A DNA stretch of 64,000 nucleotides from Pseudomonas songnenensis (GTDB taxonomy: Bacteria > Pseudomonadota > Gammaproteobacteria > Pseudomonadales > Pseudomonadaceae): positions 248,001-312,000 of the forward strand of contig NZ_RFFN01000005.1 in NCBI RefSeq assembly GCF_003696315.1. The letters are read 5' to 3'. This document shows, piece by piece, positions 1 to 9,710 of the stretch. How positions within the stretch are numbered: the first letter of the stretch is position 1; each line of letters starts with the position of its first letter. The notes under the pieces were generated by a model. That model made no database searches. It saw only the letters and a program-made list of their open reading frames with translations, and had not been told where the DNA came from. A program made the translations under genes and the position numbers.

Positions 1-2
1 AG

Positions 3-626
3 GAGCTAGGGGTCGGTAGTGCCAAGGAGCTGGATGGTGCGACCGTGTGCATCCAGGCCGGGACGACGACCGAGCTCAATCTGTCCGACTACTTCCGCTC
101 CAACAGCCTTAAATACACCCCGATTACCTATGACACGTCGGACGAAAGCGCCAAGTCGCTCGAATCCGGCCGCTGCGATGTGCTCACTTCGGATCAGTCG
201 CAGCTGTATGCGCAGCGCATCAAGCTGGCCAATCCCGACCAGTATGTCGTGCTGCCCGAGGTCATCTCCAAGGAGCCCCTTGGCCCTGCGGTGCGTCAGG
301 GTGACGAGGAATGGTTCGATATCGTGCGCTGGAGCCTTTTCGCCATGCTTAACGCCGAGGAGCTGGGCATCACTTCGGCGAATGTCGAGGACATGGCCAA
401 GAGCACCAAGAATCCTGACGTGGCGCGCCTGCTTGGCGCCGAGGGCGAATACGGCAAGGATCTCAAGCTGCCGAAGGACTGGGCGGTGCAGATCGTCAAA
501 CAGGTGGGTAACTATGGTGAGATCTTCGATCGCAACGTAGGCGCCGGCAGCGAGCTGAAGATCGAGCGCGGCCTCAATGCCTTGTGGAACAACGGTGGCC
601 TGCAATACGCACCTCCGGTGCGCTGA
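3..626 (+). CDS. aapJ: General L-amino-acid ABC transporter, periplasmic binding protein (3' part only)
   Basis: This is the C-terminal part of a type 3 solute-binding protein; the open frame enters from the window edge in frame 3, so the start and signal peptide are missing. Visible family features are the segment around VCIQAGTTTELNL, the motif SGRCDVLTSDQSQLYA that lines the amino-acid pocket in AapJ/BztA proteins, and the ending LNALWNNGGLQYAPPVR. It should capture polar and acidic L-amino acids in the periplasm and hand them to the AapQ/AapM permeases encoded next. The gene is followed by two hairpins (635-653, 668-696) before aapQ. Family assignment is firm; substrate range is inferred from the family. 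Confidence 0.93.
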   Translation, partial: ELGVGSAKELDGATVCIQAGTTTELNLSDYFRSNSLKYTPITYDTSDESAKSLESGRCDVLTSDQSQLYAQRIKLANPDQYVVLPEVISKEPLGPAVRQGDEEWFDIVRWSLFAMLNAEELGITSANVEDMAKSTKNPDVARLLGAEGEYGKDLKLPKDWAVQIVKQVGNYGEIFDRNVGAGSELKIERGLNALWNNGGLQYAPPVR

Positions 627-634
627 GCCCGCGT

Positions 635-653
635 GGCCGGCCTCGTGCCGGCC
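635..653 (+). other. Intergenic stem-loop after aapJ
   Basis: A 7-bp perfect inverted repeat (ggccggc / gccggcc) with a 5-base loop starts 8 bases after the aapJ stop. There is no T tract after it, so it is more likely an RNA-stabilising structure than a terminator. Confidence 0.55.
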
Positions 654-667
654 CGTTTCACGGATGA

Positions 668-696
668 GCATGGCCGGTCCAGGTGACCGGCCATGC
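668..696 (+). other. Strong stem-loop between aapJ and aapQ
   Basis: The arms gcatggccggtc (668-679) and gaccggccatgc (685-696) pair perfectly over 12 bp with a 5-base loop. The structure ends 5 bases before the aapQ Shine-Dalgarno (gagga, 702-706) and has no T tract. Such hairpins between a binding-protein gene and its permease genes are known to protect the upstream mRNA and to reduce downstream expression; that role is inferred here. Confidence 0.7.
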
Positions 697-712
697 GGCA
701 TGAGGAATTTCG

Positions 713-1897
713 ATGCGTTCGATCGCCAGAGGCACTGTGCCCCGACGTTCGCCTTTCACCGATCCACGAATACGCGCCTGGGTGTTCCAGGTGCTTGCGG
801 TGTTGGCGGTGGTGGCGTTCGGCTGGTACCTGTTTCATAACACACAGACCAATCTTGCCCATCGCGGCATCACGTCCGGATTCGGCTTCCTTAACAATGC
901 CGCCGGCTTCGGCATTTCCCAGCATCTGATCGACTACAGCGAGAGCGACACTTACGGTCGCGTCTTCTGGGTCGGCTTGCTCAACACACTGCTGGTCAGC
1001 GTAATCGGGATCGTTCTGGCCACCATCATGGGCTTTATCCTCGGCGTAGGGCGCCTATCCAGCAACTGGTTGATCCGCCAGCTGGCGACGCTCTACATCG
1101 AGATTTTCCGCAATATCCCGCCGCTGCTGCTGATCTTCTTCGTCTACTTCGCCGTGATCAGCCCGCTGCCAGGACCGCGCAACAGCCTGAGCCTGTGGGA
1201 CGTGGTATTCGTCAACAACCGCGGCGTGCAGATGCCGGCACCCAGCGCTGTCGATGGCTTCTGGGCGTTCTGGCTGGCGCTGCTCGTCGCGCTGGTGGCG
1301 GTGGTGGTGCTCAACCGCTGGGCTCGCGCGCGGCGACACGCGACCGGGCGGATGTTTCCGGTGTTCTGGACCAGCCTCGGGCTGTTTCTCGCCATCCCCT
1401 GGCTGATGACCTTCATTGCAGGCGCACCTTTCACCTGGGAAGTGCCGGAGCTGCAGCGCTTCAACATTCGCGGTGGCTGGGTGGTGATCCCGGAGCTGGT
1501 TTCGATCGTCGTGGCGCTGTCGGTCTATACCGCTGCGTTCATCGGCGAGACCGTGCGCTCGGGCATCCAGTCGGTCAGCCACGGCCAGACCGAGGCTGCG
1601 GCATCCCTCGGCCTGCGCCCGGGTCAGGTGCTGCGGCTGGTCATCGTGCCGCAGGCACTGCGGGTGATCGTGCCGCCGCTGACCAGCCAGTACCTGAACC
1701 TGGCGAAGAACTCGTCGCTCGCCGCTGCCATCGGCTATCCGGACATGGTCTCGCTGTTCGCCGGCACGGTGCTCAACCAGACCGGGCAGGCCATCGAAAC
1801 CATGGCCATCACCATGAGTGTCTACCTGGCCATCAGCATCAGCATTTCGCTGCTGATGAACTGGTACAACAAGCGCATTGCGCTGATCGAGCGGTGA
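713..1897 (+). CDS. aapQ: Amino-acid ABC transporter permease AapQ
   Basis: A 394-residue inner-membrane permease of the HisM/GlnP class. The N-terminal region (about residues 20-42) is a first membrane segment, followed by a periplasmic stretch and the block FWVGLLNTLLVSVIGIVLAT. The C-terminal half carries the EAA loop that contacts the ATPase (GQTEAAASLGLRPGQVLRL, about residues 288-306). The length of nearly 400 residues, longer than the usual 220-240, is typical of AapQ/BztB proteins. The start ATG has a good Shine-Dalgarno, gagga, 6 bases upstream. The stop lies 4 bases before aapM, so the two permeases are co-transcribed and should form the heterodimeric channel. Confidence 0.95.
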   Translation: MRSIARGTVPRRSPFTDPRIRAWVFQVLAVLAVVAFGWYLFHNTQTNLAHRGITSGFGFLNNAAGFGISQHLIDYSESDTYGRVFWVGLLNTLLVSVIGIVLATIMGFILGVGRLSSNWLIRQLATLYIEIFRNIPPLLLIFFVYFAVISPLPGPRNSLSLWDVVFVNNRGVQMPAPSAVDGFWAFWLALLVALVAVVVLNRWARARRHATGRMFPVFWTSLGLFLAIPWLMTFIAGAPFTWEVPELQRFNIRGGWVVIPELVSIVVALSVYTAAFIGETVRSGIQSVSHGQTEAAASLGLRPGQVLRLVIVPQALRVIVPPLTSQYLNLAKNSSLAAAIGYPDMVSLFAGTVLNQTGQAIETMAITMSVYLAISISISLLMNWYNKRIALIER

Positions 1898-1901
1898 GCG
1901 C

Positions 1902-2999
1902 ATGACCATTCATACCTTCAAGCCCGACCTGCCGCCACCAACGATCAGCATCGGTGCGCTCGGCTGGCTGCGGGCGAATCTGTTTTCCAGCTGGATCAAC
2001 ACGCTGCTGACCCTGGTGGGCCTGTATCTGCTCTGGCTGATCGTGCCGCCGGTGCTCGAGTGGGCCATCTTCAAGGCTGACTGGACCGGCGAGACGCGCG
2101 CCGATTGCAGCCGCGAAGGCGCCTGCTGGGTGTTCATTCAAACGCGGTTCGGCCAGTTCATGTACGGCTTCTACCCCACGGAGCTGCGCTGGCGGGTGGA
2201 TGCGGCAGCATGGTTGGCGATCATCGGCGCGGCGCCGCTGTTCCTGCGGCAGATGCCGCACAAGCTTCGCTACGGACTGGGCTATCTGCTGGTCTATCCG
2301 CTGCTGGCCTACTGGTTGCTGCACGGTGGCTTCTTCGGATTGCAGACGGTGCCGACCAGCCAGTGGGGCGGCCTGATGCTGACGGTGGTGATCGCCGCCG
2401 TGGGCATCGCCGGTGCCTTGCCGCTGGGCATCCTGCTGGCGCTCGGGCGACGCTCGGACATGCCGGCCATCCGTGTGCTCTGCGTGACCTTCATCGAGTT
2501 CTGGCGCGGCGTACCGCTGATCACCGTGCTGTTCATGTCGTCAGTGATGCTGCCGCTGTTTCTGCCCGAAGGCATGAACCTCGACAAGCTGTTGCGGGCG
2601 ATGCTGATGGTGGTGTTCTTCGAGGCCGCCTATATCGCCGAAGTGGTGCGCGGCGGCCTGCAGGCGATCCCCAAAGGGCAATACGAGGCGGCGGCCGCCA
2701 TGGGTCTGGGCTACTGGCGCAGCACGCTGCTGGTGATTCTGCCGCAAGCGCTGAAGCTGGTGATTCCGGGCATCGTCAATACCTTTATCGCCCTGTTCAA
2801 GGACACCAGCCTGGTGATCATCATCGGCCTGTTCGACTTTCTCAACAGCATCAAGCGCGCTACGGCGGACCCGGCCTGGCTGGGTATGTCAACCGAAGGC
2901 TATGTGTTCGCCGCGCTGGTGTACTGGATGTTCTGTTTCGGCATGTCCCGCTATTCCATGCGCCTGGAGCGCAAGCTGGACACCGGCCACAAGCGTTAG
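1902..2999 (+). CDS. aapM: Amino-acid ABC transporter permease AapM
   Basis: The second 365-residue permease subunit of the general L-amino-acid transporter. Membrane segments include SWINTLLTLVGLYLLWLIV near residue 30 and several helices from about residue 130 onward. The coupling loop GQYEAAAAMGLGYWRSTLL is intact near residues 260-280 and the C-terminus is the usual VYWMFCFGMSRYSMRLERKL. It starts 4 bases after aapQ and ends 9 bases before aapP, so the four genes form one operon. No defect is visible. Confidence 0.95.
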   Translation: MTIHTFKPDLPPPTISIGALGWLRANLFSSWINTLLTLVGLYLLWLIVPPVLEWAIFKADWTGETRADCSREGACWVFIQTRFGQFMYGFYPTELRWRVDAAAWLAIIGAAPLFLRQMPHKLRYGLGYLLVYPLLAYWLLHGGFFGLQTVPTSQWGGLMLTVVIAAVGIAGALPLGILLALGRRSDMPAIRVLCVTFIEFWRGVPLITVLFMSSVMLPLFLPEGMNLDKLLRAMLMVVFFEAAYIAEVVRGGLQAIPKGQYEAAAAMGLGYWRSTLLVILPQALKLVIPGIVNTFIALFKDTSLVIIIGLFDFLNSIKRATADPAWLGMSTEGYVFAALVYWMFCFGMSRYSMRLERKLDTGHKR

Positions 3000-3008
3000 G
3001 AGTGAGAT

Positions 3009-3776
3009 ATGAGTGATTCAGTCGCGCAGGCCGGGCAGGCGAGCGAGCCGGTCATCCGCATGCAGGGCGTGCACAAGTGGTTCGGGCAGTTTCATGTGCT
3101 CAAGGACATCAACCTGTCCGTGCGGCAGGGCGAGCGCATCGTGTTGTGCGGGCCGTCCGGGTCGGGCAAGTCCACCACCATTCGCTGCCTCAATCGTTTG
3201 GAGGAACACCAGCAGGGGCGCATCGTCATCAATGGCGTCGAGCTGACCAGCGACCTCAAGCAGATCGAGGCGATCCGCAGCGAAGTCGGCATGGTCTTCC
3301 AGCATTTCAACCTGTTCCCGCACCTCACCGTGTTGCAGAACTGCACGCTGGCGCCCATGTGGGTGCGCAAGCTGCCACGCCGGCAGGCCGAGGAAGTCGC
3401 CATGCATTATCTGGAGCGGGTACGCATTCCGGAGCAGGCCAACAAGTTTCCCGGCCAGCTCTCCGGAGGCCAGCAGCAGCGCGTGGCGATCGCCCGTGCG
3501 CTGTGCATGAAGCCGAAGATCATGCTGTTCGATGAGCCGACCTCGGCGCTCGATCCGGAAATGGTCAAGGAGGTGCTGGACACCATGGTCAGCCTCGCCG
3601 AAAGCGGCATGACCATGCTCTGCGTGACCCATGAGATGGGCTTCGCCCGCACCGTAGCGGATCGGGTGATCTTCATGGACAAGGGCGAGATCGTCGAACA
3701 GGCCGAGCCAGAGGTGTTCTTCACCAACCCGGTCAACGACAGGACCAAGCTGTTCCTCAGTCAGATCCTGCACTGA
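3009..3776 (+). CDS. aapP: Amino-acid ABC transporter ATP-binding protein AapP
   Basis: A 255-residue ATPase that powers the AapQM channel from the cytoplasmic side. Walker A (GPSGSGKST), the Q loop ([13 protein letters not shown]), the ABC signature (LSGGQQQR), Walker B ([12 protein letters not shown]) and the switch histidine ([10 protein letters not shown]) are all present in the right order. The start is ATG with ggagtga just upstream. It is the last gene of aapJQMP; an imperfect hairpin without T tract follows at 3781-3820. Confidence 0.96.
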   Translation: MSDSVAQAGQASEPVIRMQGVHKWFGQFHVLKDINLSVRQGERIVLCGPSGSGKSTTIRCLNRLEEHQQGRIVINGVELTSDLKQIEAIRSEVGMVFQHFNLFPHLTVLQNCTLAPMWVRKLPRRQAEEVAMHYLERVRIPEQANKFPGQLSGGQQQRVAIARALCMKPKIMLFDEPTSALDPEMVKEVLDTMVSLAESGMTMLCVTHEMGFARTVADRVIFMDKGEIVEQAEPEVFFTNPVNDRTKLFLSQILH

Positions 3777-3780
3777 TCCA

Positions 3781-3820
3781 AGCCAGGTCAGGCGGCCGTC
3801 GGAGCCGCCAGCGCCTGGCT
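3781..3820 (+). terminator. Possible end-of-operon hairpin after aapP
   Basis: Outer arms agccagg / cctggct and inner arms ggcggc / gccgcc form an interrupted stem a few bases after the aapP stop. No T run follows, so this may be a Rho-dependent end or an mRNA-stabilising element rather than an intrinsic terminator. Confidence 0.4.
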
Positions 3821-3900
3821 GTGTTCAGCCTTAGCCTCGGCCGCCGTCATGGGCTAGAATACGCGCCCCGACTGCTCCCCCCTCCGAGGCTGTTCCGACG

Positions 3901-6900
3901 ATGTTGATCCTGCGCGGTGCTCCCGCTCTTTCCGCCTTCCGTCATGGCAAGCTCCTGGCACAACTGACCGACAAGGTCCCCGCCGTCAGCGGGCTGTATG
4001 CCGAGTTCGCCCATTTCGCCGAGGTTTCCGGCACGCTTGGCGCGGATGAGCAGAACGTACTGACCCGTCTGCTGAAGTACGGCCCCAGTGTGCCGGTGCA
4101 GGAACCTGCCGGGCGGCTTTTCCTGGTAGTGCCGCGCTTCGGCACTATTTCGCCGTGGTCGAGCAAGGCCAGCGATATCGCCCACAACTGCGGGCTGGAG
4201 AAGGTCCAGCGGCTGGAGCGGGGCATCGCCTATTACGTGCAGGGCGAGTTTTCCGATAGCGAGGCACAGCTGATTGCCGCAGCGCTGCACGACCGCATGA
4301 CGCAAATGGTGCTCGATCGCTTCGAAGCAGCCGCCAACCTGTTCAGCCATGCCGAGCCCAAGCCGCTGACTGCAGTGGACATCCTCGGTGGCGGCCGCGC
4401 CGCGCTGGAAAAGGCCAATATCGAACTGGGCCTGGCCCTGGCCGAAGACGAAATCGATTATCTGGTCAGTGCATTCCAGGGCCTCAAGCGCAACCCGCAC
4501 GACATCGAGCTGATGATGTTCGCGCAGGCCAATTCCGAGCATTGCCGTCACAAGATCTTCAATGCCAGCTGGGACATCGACGGCGAAAGCCAGGACAAAT
4601 CGCTGTTCGGCATGATCAAGAACACCTACCAGATGCACAGCGAGAACGTGCTGTCCGCTTACAAGGACAACGCGTCGGTCATCGTTGGCCACACCGCAGG
4701 GCGTTTCTTCCCCAATCCTGAAACCCGCCAGTACGGCGCGGTGCAGGAGCCGGTGCACATCCTGATGAAGGTGGAAACCCACAACCACCCGACCGCCATC
4801 TCGCCGTTCTCCGGTGCTTCCACCGGTTCCGGTGGCGAGATTCGCGACGAGGGCGCCACCGGCCGCGGAGCCAAGCCCAAGGCCGGTCTGACTGGGTTCA
4901 CCGTCTCCAACCTGAACATTCCCGGCTTCGAACAGCCGTGGGAACAGGCCTATGGCAAGCCGGAACGCATCGTCACGCCGCTGGACATCATGATCGAAGG
5001 CCCGCTGGGCGGCGCCGCGTTCAACAACGAGTTCGGCCGCCCGGCGCTGACCGGTTACTTCCGTACCTTCGAGCAGTCGGTCAGCACGCCGCGCGGCGAC
5101 GAGGTGCGTGGTTATCACAAGCCGATCATGCTCGCCGGTGGCATGGGCAACATCCGTGAAGATCACGTGCAGAAAGCCGAGATTACCGTTGGCGCCAAGC
5201 TGATCGTGCTTGGCGGCCCGGCCATGCTGATCGGCCTGGGCGGCGGCGCCGCTTCCTCGGTCGCGACCGGTGCCAGCTCTGCCGATCTGGATTTCGCCTC
5301 GGTGCAGCGTGAGAACCCGGAAATGGAACGCCGTTGTCAGGAGGTCATCGACCGTTGCTGGCAGCTGGGCGACCAGAACCCCATCGCCTTCATCCATGAC
5401 GTTGGCGCCGGTGGCATCTCTAACGCCTTCCCGGAGCTGGTCAACGATGGCGGCCGCGGTGGCCGCTTCGAACTGCGCAACGTGCCCAACGACGAGCCGG
5501 GCATGGCCCCGCACGAGATCTGGAGCAACGAGTCCCAGGAGCGCTACGTGCTGGCAGTCAGTGCCGCCGATTTCGAGCGTTTCCAGGCCATCTGCGAACG
5601 AGAGCGCTGCCCGTTCGCGGTCGTCGGCGAGGCGACCGAAGAGCCACAACTGACCGTCACCGACAGCCATTTCGGCAACACCCCGGTGGACATGCCGCTC
5701 GAAGTGCTGCTCGGCAAGCCGCCGCGCATGCATCGCAGCGCCAGCCGCGAAGCGGAACTGGGTGATGACTTCGATGCGGCTGCGGTTGATCTGAACGAGG
5801 CGGTCACCCGCGTGCTGCGCCACCCTGCGGTCGCCAGCAAGAGCTTCCTGATCACCATCGGCGACCGCAGCATCACCGGCCAGGTAGCGCGTGATCAGAT
5901 GGTCGGCCCTTGGCAGGTGCCGGTCGCTGACTGCGCCGTCACGGCTACCAGCTACGATGTTTACACCGGCGAAGCCATGGCAATGGGCGAGCGTACTCCG
6001 CTGGCATTGCTGGACGCCCCGGCGTCGGGCCGCATGGCCATTGGCGAAACGCTGACCAACCTGGCAGCGGCACGCATCGAGAAGATCTCCGACATCAAAT
6101 TGTCCGCCAACTGGATGGCCGCCGCCGGCCACCCCGGCGAAGACGCGCGGCTGTACGACACCGTGCGCGCCGTCGGCATGGAGCTGTGCCCGCAGCTGGG
6201 TCTGACCATTCCGGTGGGCAAGGACTCGATGTCGATGAAGACCCGCTGGAGCGAGGAGGGCGCCGAGAAAAGCGTGACCTCGCCGATGTCGCTGATCGTT
6301 TCCGGCTTTGCCCCGGTCACTGACATCCGCCAGACCCTGATCCCGCAGTTGCGCCTGGACAAGGGTGCCACGGACCTGATCCTGATCGATCTGGGGCGCG
6401 GGCAGAACCGCATGGGCGCTTCGATCCTCGCGCAGGTGTACGGGCAGCTTGGTCGCCAGGCACCTGACGTCGACGATGCCGAAGACCTGCAGGCGTTCTT
6501 CGCCGTGGTCCAGGGACTGAATGCCGACGGTCTGTTGCTGGCCTACCACGACCGTTCCGATGGCGGTCTGCTGACCACCGTGCTGGAAATGGCGTTTGCT
6601 GGTCACTGCGGCCTGAACCTCAATCTCGATGGTCTGCTGGAAAGCGCCGCAGATGTCGCACCCATGCTCTTCAACGAAGAGCTCGGCGCGGTGATCCAGG
6701 TGCGTCAGGATGACACCGAGATCGTGCTGGCGCAGTTCAGCGCAGCCGGTCTGGGCGACTGCGTCGCGGTCATCGGCCAGCCGGTCAACAACGGCCATGT
6801 GTCGATCAAGCACGGCGAGGAGGAAGTCTTCGCCGGTGAGCGCCGTCTGCTGCAGCGTCAGTGGGCGGAAACCAGCTACCAGATCCAGCGCCTGCGCGAT

Positions 6901-7797
6901 AACGCCGAGTGTGCCGATCAGGAGTTCGACGCGCTCCTCGAAGAGGACAACCCGGGTCTCAGTGCCAAGCTCAGCTTCGAGGTGAACGAAGACATCGCGG
7001 CGCCCTACATCAAGCGTGGCGTTCGTCCGCAGATTGCGGTGCTGCGCGAGCAGGGTGTCAACGGCCAGGTGGAGATGGCAGCAGCGTTCGATCGTGCCGG
7101 TTTTGCCGCGGTCGATGTGCACATGAGCGATATCCTTTCCGGCCGCGTCAGCCTCGAGGCGTTCAAGGGCCTGGTCGCCTGCGGCGGCTTCTCCTACGGC
7201 GATGTGCTGGGTGCCGGTGAAGGCTGGGCCAAGTCGATTCTGTTCAACGCGCGTGCGCGGGACGGTTTCCAGGCCTTCTTCGAGCGCAAGGACAGCTTCG
7301 CGCTCGGCGTGTGCAACGGTTGCCAGATGATGAGCAACCTGCACGAACTGATTCCGGGCACCGAGAACTGGCCGCACTTCGTGCGCAACCGCTCGGAGCA
7401 GTTCGAAGCACGGGTGGCGATGGTCCAGGTGCAGGATTCGCCATCGATCTTCCTGCAGGGCATGGCCGGCTCCCGCCTGCCGATCGCCATCGCCCACGGC
7501 GAAGGCCATGCGGAGTTCGAGAGCGAAGAGGCCATGCTGCAGGCGGACCTGTCCGGCACTGTGGCGCTGCGTTATGTGGACAACCACGGCAAGGTCACCG
7601 AGCGCTACCCGGCGAACCCGAACGGCTCGCCGCGTGGCATCACCGGTCTCAGCAGCCGCGACGGCCGTGTGACCATCATGATGCCGCATCCGGAACGGGT
7701 TTTCCGCGCCGTGACCAACTCCTGGCGCCCTGACGAGTGGCAGGAAGACGGCGGCTGGATGCGCATGTTCCGCAATGCTCGGGTCTGGGTGGACTGA
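3901..7797 (+). CDS. purL: Phosphoribosylformylglycinamidine synthase, single-chain type
   Basis: A 1298-residue enzyme that makes FGAM from FGAR, glutamine and ATP in purine synthesis. It is the large one-chain form of gammaproteobacteria: an N-terminal PurS-like domain, two AIRS-type ATP domains (for example [23 protein letters not shown] split around residues 295-317) and a C-terminal glutamine amidotransferase with nucleophile in [13 protein letters not shown] and the histidine in AHGEGHAEF. The ATG start gives the typical N-terminus [14 protein letters not shown]. It stands alone with its own terminator. The other window purine gene is purT at 11130. Confidence 0.98.
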   Translation: MLILRGAPALSAFRHGKLLAQLTDKVPAVSGLYAEFAHFAEVSGTLGADEQNVLTRLLKYGPSVPVQEPAGRLFLVVPRFGTISPWSSKASDIAHNCGLEKVQRLERGIAYYVQGEFSDSEAQLIAAALHDRMTQMVLDRFEAAANLFSHAEPKPLTAVDILGGGRAALEKANIELGLALAEDEIDYLVSAFQGLKRNPHDIELMMFAQANSEHCRHKIFNASWDIDGESQDKSLFGMIKNTYQMHSENVLSAYKDNASVIVGHTAGRFFPNPETRQYGAVQEPVHILMKVETHNHPTAISPFSGASTGSGGEIRDEGATGRGAKPKAGLTGFTVSNLNIPGFEQPWEQAYGKPERIVTPLDIMIEGPLGGAAFNNEFGRPALTGYFRTFEQSVSTPRGDEVRGYHKPIMLAGGMGNIREDHVQKAEITVGAKLIVLGGPAMLIGLGGGAASSVATGASSADLDFASVQRENPEMERRCQEVIDRCWQLGDQNPIAFIHDVGAGGISNAFPELVNDGGRGGRFELRNVPNDEPGMAPHEIWSNESQERYVLAVSAADFERFQAICERERCPFAVVGEATEEPQLTVTDSHFGNTPVDMPLEVLLGKPPRMHRSASREAELGDDFDAAAVDLNEAVTRVLRHPAVASKSFLITIGDRSITGQVARDQMVGPWQVPVADCAVTATSYDVYTGEAMAMGERTPLALLDAPASGRMAIGETLTNLAAARIEKISDIKLSANWMAAAGHPGEDARLYDTVRAVGMELCPQLGLTIPVGKDSMSMKTRWSEEGAEKSVTSPMSLIVSGFAPVTDIRQTLIPQLRLDKGATDLILIDLGRGQNRMGASILAQVYGQLGRQAPDVDDAEDLQAFFAVVQGLNADGLLLAYHDRSDGGLLTTVLEMAFAGHCGLNLNLDGLLESAADVAPMLFNEELGAVIQVRQDDTEIVLAQFSAAGLGDCVAVIGQPVNNGHVSIKHGEEEVFAGERRLLQRQWAETSYQIQRLRDNAECADQEFDALLEEDNPGLSAKLSFEVNEDIAAPYIKRGVRPQIAVLREQGVNGQVEMAAAFDRAGFAAVDVHMSDILSGRVSLEAFKGLVACGGFSYGDVLGAGEGWAKSILFNARARDGFQAFFERKDSFALGVCNGCQMMSNLHELIPGTENWPHFVRNRSEQFEARVAMVQVQDSPSIFLQGMAGSRLPIAIAHGEGHAEFESEEAMLQADLSGTVALRYVDNHGKVTERYPANPNGSPRGITGLSSRDGRVTIMMPHPERVFRAVTNSWRPDEWQEDGGWMRMFRNARVWVD

Positions 7798-7824
7798 TCG
7801 CTTCGGTCAGCCGAGCCCACCCCC

Positions 7825-7857
7825 AAAGCCCGCCGATAGCATATCGGCGGGCTTTTT
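7825..7857 (+). terminator. Intrinsic terminator of purL
   Basis: A 13-bp perfect stem (aagcccgccgata / tatcggcgggctt) with a 3-base loop is followed by a T run (7853-7857), 28 bases after the purL stop. Confidence 0.9.
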
Positions 7858-7915
7858 CATTTGTGACGATGGTCTATGAACCGCCGAGCCTGAGCGTCGT
7901 CTGAGCTATGACGCG

Positions 7916-7933
7916 CCGCACCATTTGGTGCGG
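7916..7933. promoter_or_regulatory. Near-perfect palindrome upstream of the YqfO-like gene
   Basis: The arms ccgcacca and tggtgcgg are separated by two bases, making an 18-bp dyad 66 bases before the next start codon. It could be an operator for a dimeric regulator. No recognised box matches it, so the regulator is unknown. Confidence 0.35.
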
Positions 7934-7998
7934 GCGTGGATGGCAGAATGCCACTTCACCTGCCGAACAAGGCCGGGTTCATCTGCACGGAGAGGTCG

Positions 7999-8316
7999 AT
8001 GTACAAGCTGTGTTTCTATGTTCCAGACAGTCATCTGGAGGCGGTCAAGAAAGCAGTGTTCGCGGCTGGTGCGGGGCGTATAGGCGCTTACGACAGTTGC
8101 TGCTGGCAAGTCATGGGCCAGGGACAATATCGGCCGCTGGAGGGCAGCCAGCCATTCATCGGGCAGACGGGTCAGGTGCAGCATGTACCCGAGTGGAAGG
8201 TCGAGATGGTGGTGGCGGATGAACTCATTCACGACAGCGTCAAGGCCATGAAAAAGGCCCATCCCTACGAGACGCCTGCCTACGACGTGTGGCGGCTGTC
8301 CGACATGCAGTTCTGA
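7999..8316 (+). CDS. YqfO/NIF3-type small protein
   Basis: A 105-residue protein resembling the stand-alone YqfO (NIF3 insert domain, PII-like fold) proteins common in pseudomonads, with the typical MYKLCFYVPDSHLEAVK start and the C-terminal AHPYETPAYDVWRL. I placed the start at the ATG at 7999 because ggagagg lies just ahead; the frame is open further upstream but has no comparable site. The biochemical function is not established in this family; a small-ligand or metal-sensing role is only inferred from the fold. It is a single gene facing the L,D-transpeptidase gene. Confidence 0.8.
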   Translation: MYKLCFYVPDSHLEAVKKAVFAAGAGRIGAYDSCCWQVMGQGQYRPLEGSQPFIGQTGQVQHVPEWKVEMVVADELIHDSVKAMKKAHPYETPAYDVWRLSDMQF

Positions 8317-8367
8317 AGAGATTCGACGGCTGTCGTTGAGGCGCGTTGGCAGGGTGCCTCGGGCTTG

Positions 8368-8871
8368 CTACGGACGAATCTCGATCAGCGTGCCGTCCTT
8401 CACCAGTTGCCATATCTCTCGCATGTCACTGTTGCTCAATGCGATGCAGCCTTCGGTCCAGTCTAGGGTGTGGAAGAACCACTCTGGATACTCCTCATCC
8501 AGCGGCGTGCCGTGCAGCATGATCATGTTGCCGGGCGGTACGCCCTCCTGCTGCGCGCGGGCGAGATCGCGAGCATTGGGGTAGGAGATGTGCATCGACA
8601 GGTTGTACTTGTCGCTGGTCTTGCGCCAGTCGATCCAATAGAAGCCTTCGGGCGTGCGCAGGTCGCCTTCGCGCAGCTTCGCACCGTTTGGCTGCTTGCC
8701 CAGCGACACTCGATAACTCTTGAGCGTCTGGCCGGCGCTGACCAGATGCAGCTTGCGTTCGGATTTGATTACCAGAACCTTGTCGATAGGCGTGCTGCCG
8801 AGGCTGGGGGTCGCATTGGCGTGGGACAGCGCGGTAAAGGTGAGGCAGAGCAGGGCGAACAGCCAGCGCAT
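8368..8871 (-). CDS. Secreted L,D-transpeptidase family (YkuD) protein
   Basis: A 167-residue exported protein with a signal peptide (MRWLFALLCLTFTALSHANA) followed directly by a single YkuD domain. The catalytic region contains HGTPLDEE and the cysteine motif DWTEGCIALSNSDMREI. The usual SHGC is replaced by TEGC, a form seen in the YafK/DpaA-like branch. Proteins of this superfamily form or cut meso-DAP links in peptidoglycan; which of the two this one does cannot be decided from sequence. It is convergent with the YqfO-like gene and lies downstream of a NUDIX gene on the same strand. Confidence 0.85.
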   Translation of the reverse strand: MRWLFALLCLTFTALSHANATPSLGSTPIDKVLVIKSERKLHLVSAGQTLKSYRVSLGKQPNGAKLREGDLRTPEGFYWIDWRKTSDKYNLSMHISYPNARDLARAQQEGVPPGNMIMLHGTPLDEEYPEWFFHTLDWTEGCIALSNSDMREIWQLVKDGTLIEIRP

Positions 8872-8931
8872 CGAGGCATTTCCTGAAAGACTTCATCAGA
8901 CCTGTTTGTGCCAGTGTGGCCGACAGACGCT

Positions 8932-9495
8932 TCAGTCTGTAATCCGGTTCTGCTGGCGGTTTCGATAGCCGGCCACGGCTTCATTGCGCACCGGGAAGGT
9001 CTGCTGCACCCGGTCGGCGAAGAAGCATTCTAGGGTACGGCCAATGGTGGGAAAAGCCAGCTCGGACCAAGGGATATTCTCCTGCTCAAACAGCTTCACT
9101 TCCAGGCTCTCATCCCCGGCACAGAAGTCCAGATCGACCAGCTGAGCGCGGAAGAACATGTAGACCTGATTGATATGCGGCAGATCGAACAGGGTGTAGA
9201 GCTGCAGGTCACGAACCCTGGCACAGGCTTCCTCGAATGTTTCGCGCTCGGCTGCCTGTTGCAGGGTTTCGCCGTTCTCCATGAAGCCTGCCGGCAAGGT
9301 CCAGTAACCTCGCCGTGGCTCAATCGCGCGCCGGCAGAGCAGCACGCGGTCGTCCCAGACGGGTACGCAACCGGCGACAATGCGAGGGTTCTGGTAGTGC
9401 ACGGTCTGGCAGGCGTCGCAGACGAAGCGTGGGCGATTGTCGCCGTCGGGGATACGGACCAGCACCGGATTGCCGCACTGGTTGCAGTATTTCAT
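8932..9495 (-). CDS. NUDIX hydrolase with N-terminal zinc ribbon (NudC/YfcD-like)
   Basis: A 187-residue hydrolase. The N-terminus is a four-cysteine zinc ribbon (CNQCG at residues 4-8 and CDACQ at about 26-30) followed by VHYQNPRIVAGCVPV. The NUDIX box is GFMENGETLQQAAERETFEEA, with the final Gly of the consensus replaced by Cys, as in several members of this branch. It should hydrolyse a nucleoside-diphosphate-linked compound in the cytoplasm; the exact substrate is unknown. It lies head to head with a second NUDIX gene at 9711. Confidence 0.85.
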   Translation of the reverse strand: MKYCNQCGNPVLVRIPDGDNRPRFVCDACQTVHYQNPRIVAGCVPVWDDRVLLCRRAIEPRRGYWTLPAGFMENGETLQQAAERETFEEACARVRDLQLYTLFDLPHINQVYMFFRAQLVDLDFCAGDESLEVKLFEQENIPWSELAFPTIGRTLECFFADRVQQTFPVRNEAVAGYRNRQQNRITD

Positions 9496-9710
9496 GAGCG
9501 TATTCCTGTTGGTTCAGGCAAATCTTGGTGTGTCATGGGCGATTGAGCAAGGACGGTACGGGTTCCTGTTGGCTGACAGACCTACGGTTTGCAGTTGTAG
9601 CAATGGACATCCAGGCGATCCGTTCGAGCGGCTCGATTGGCCATTTCGGGGCCTTGGGCCGTTACGCCTTTCATGCCATGATGCCGGTCAAAGACGAAAC
9701 GAGAAAATTC

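Noticed and set aside
3847..7689. A 1280-residue open frame on the minus strand opposite purL.
   Set aside because: It mirrors purL, lacks a ribosome site and has no recognisable domain; long antisense frames are expected in GC-rich genes.
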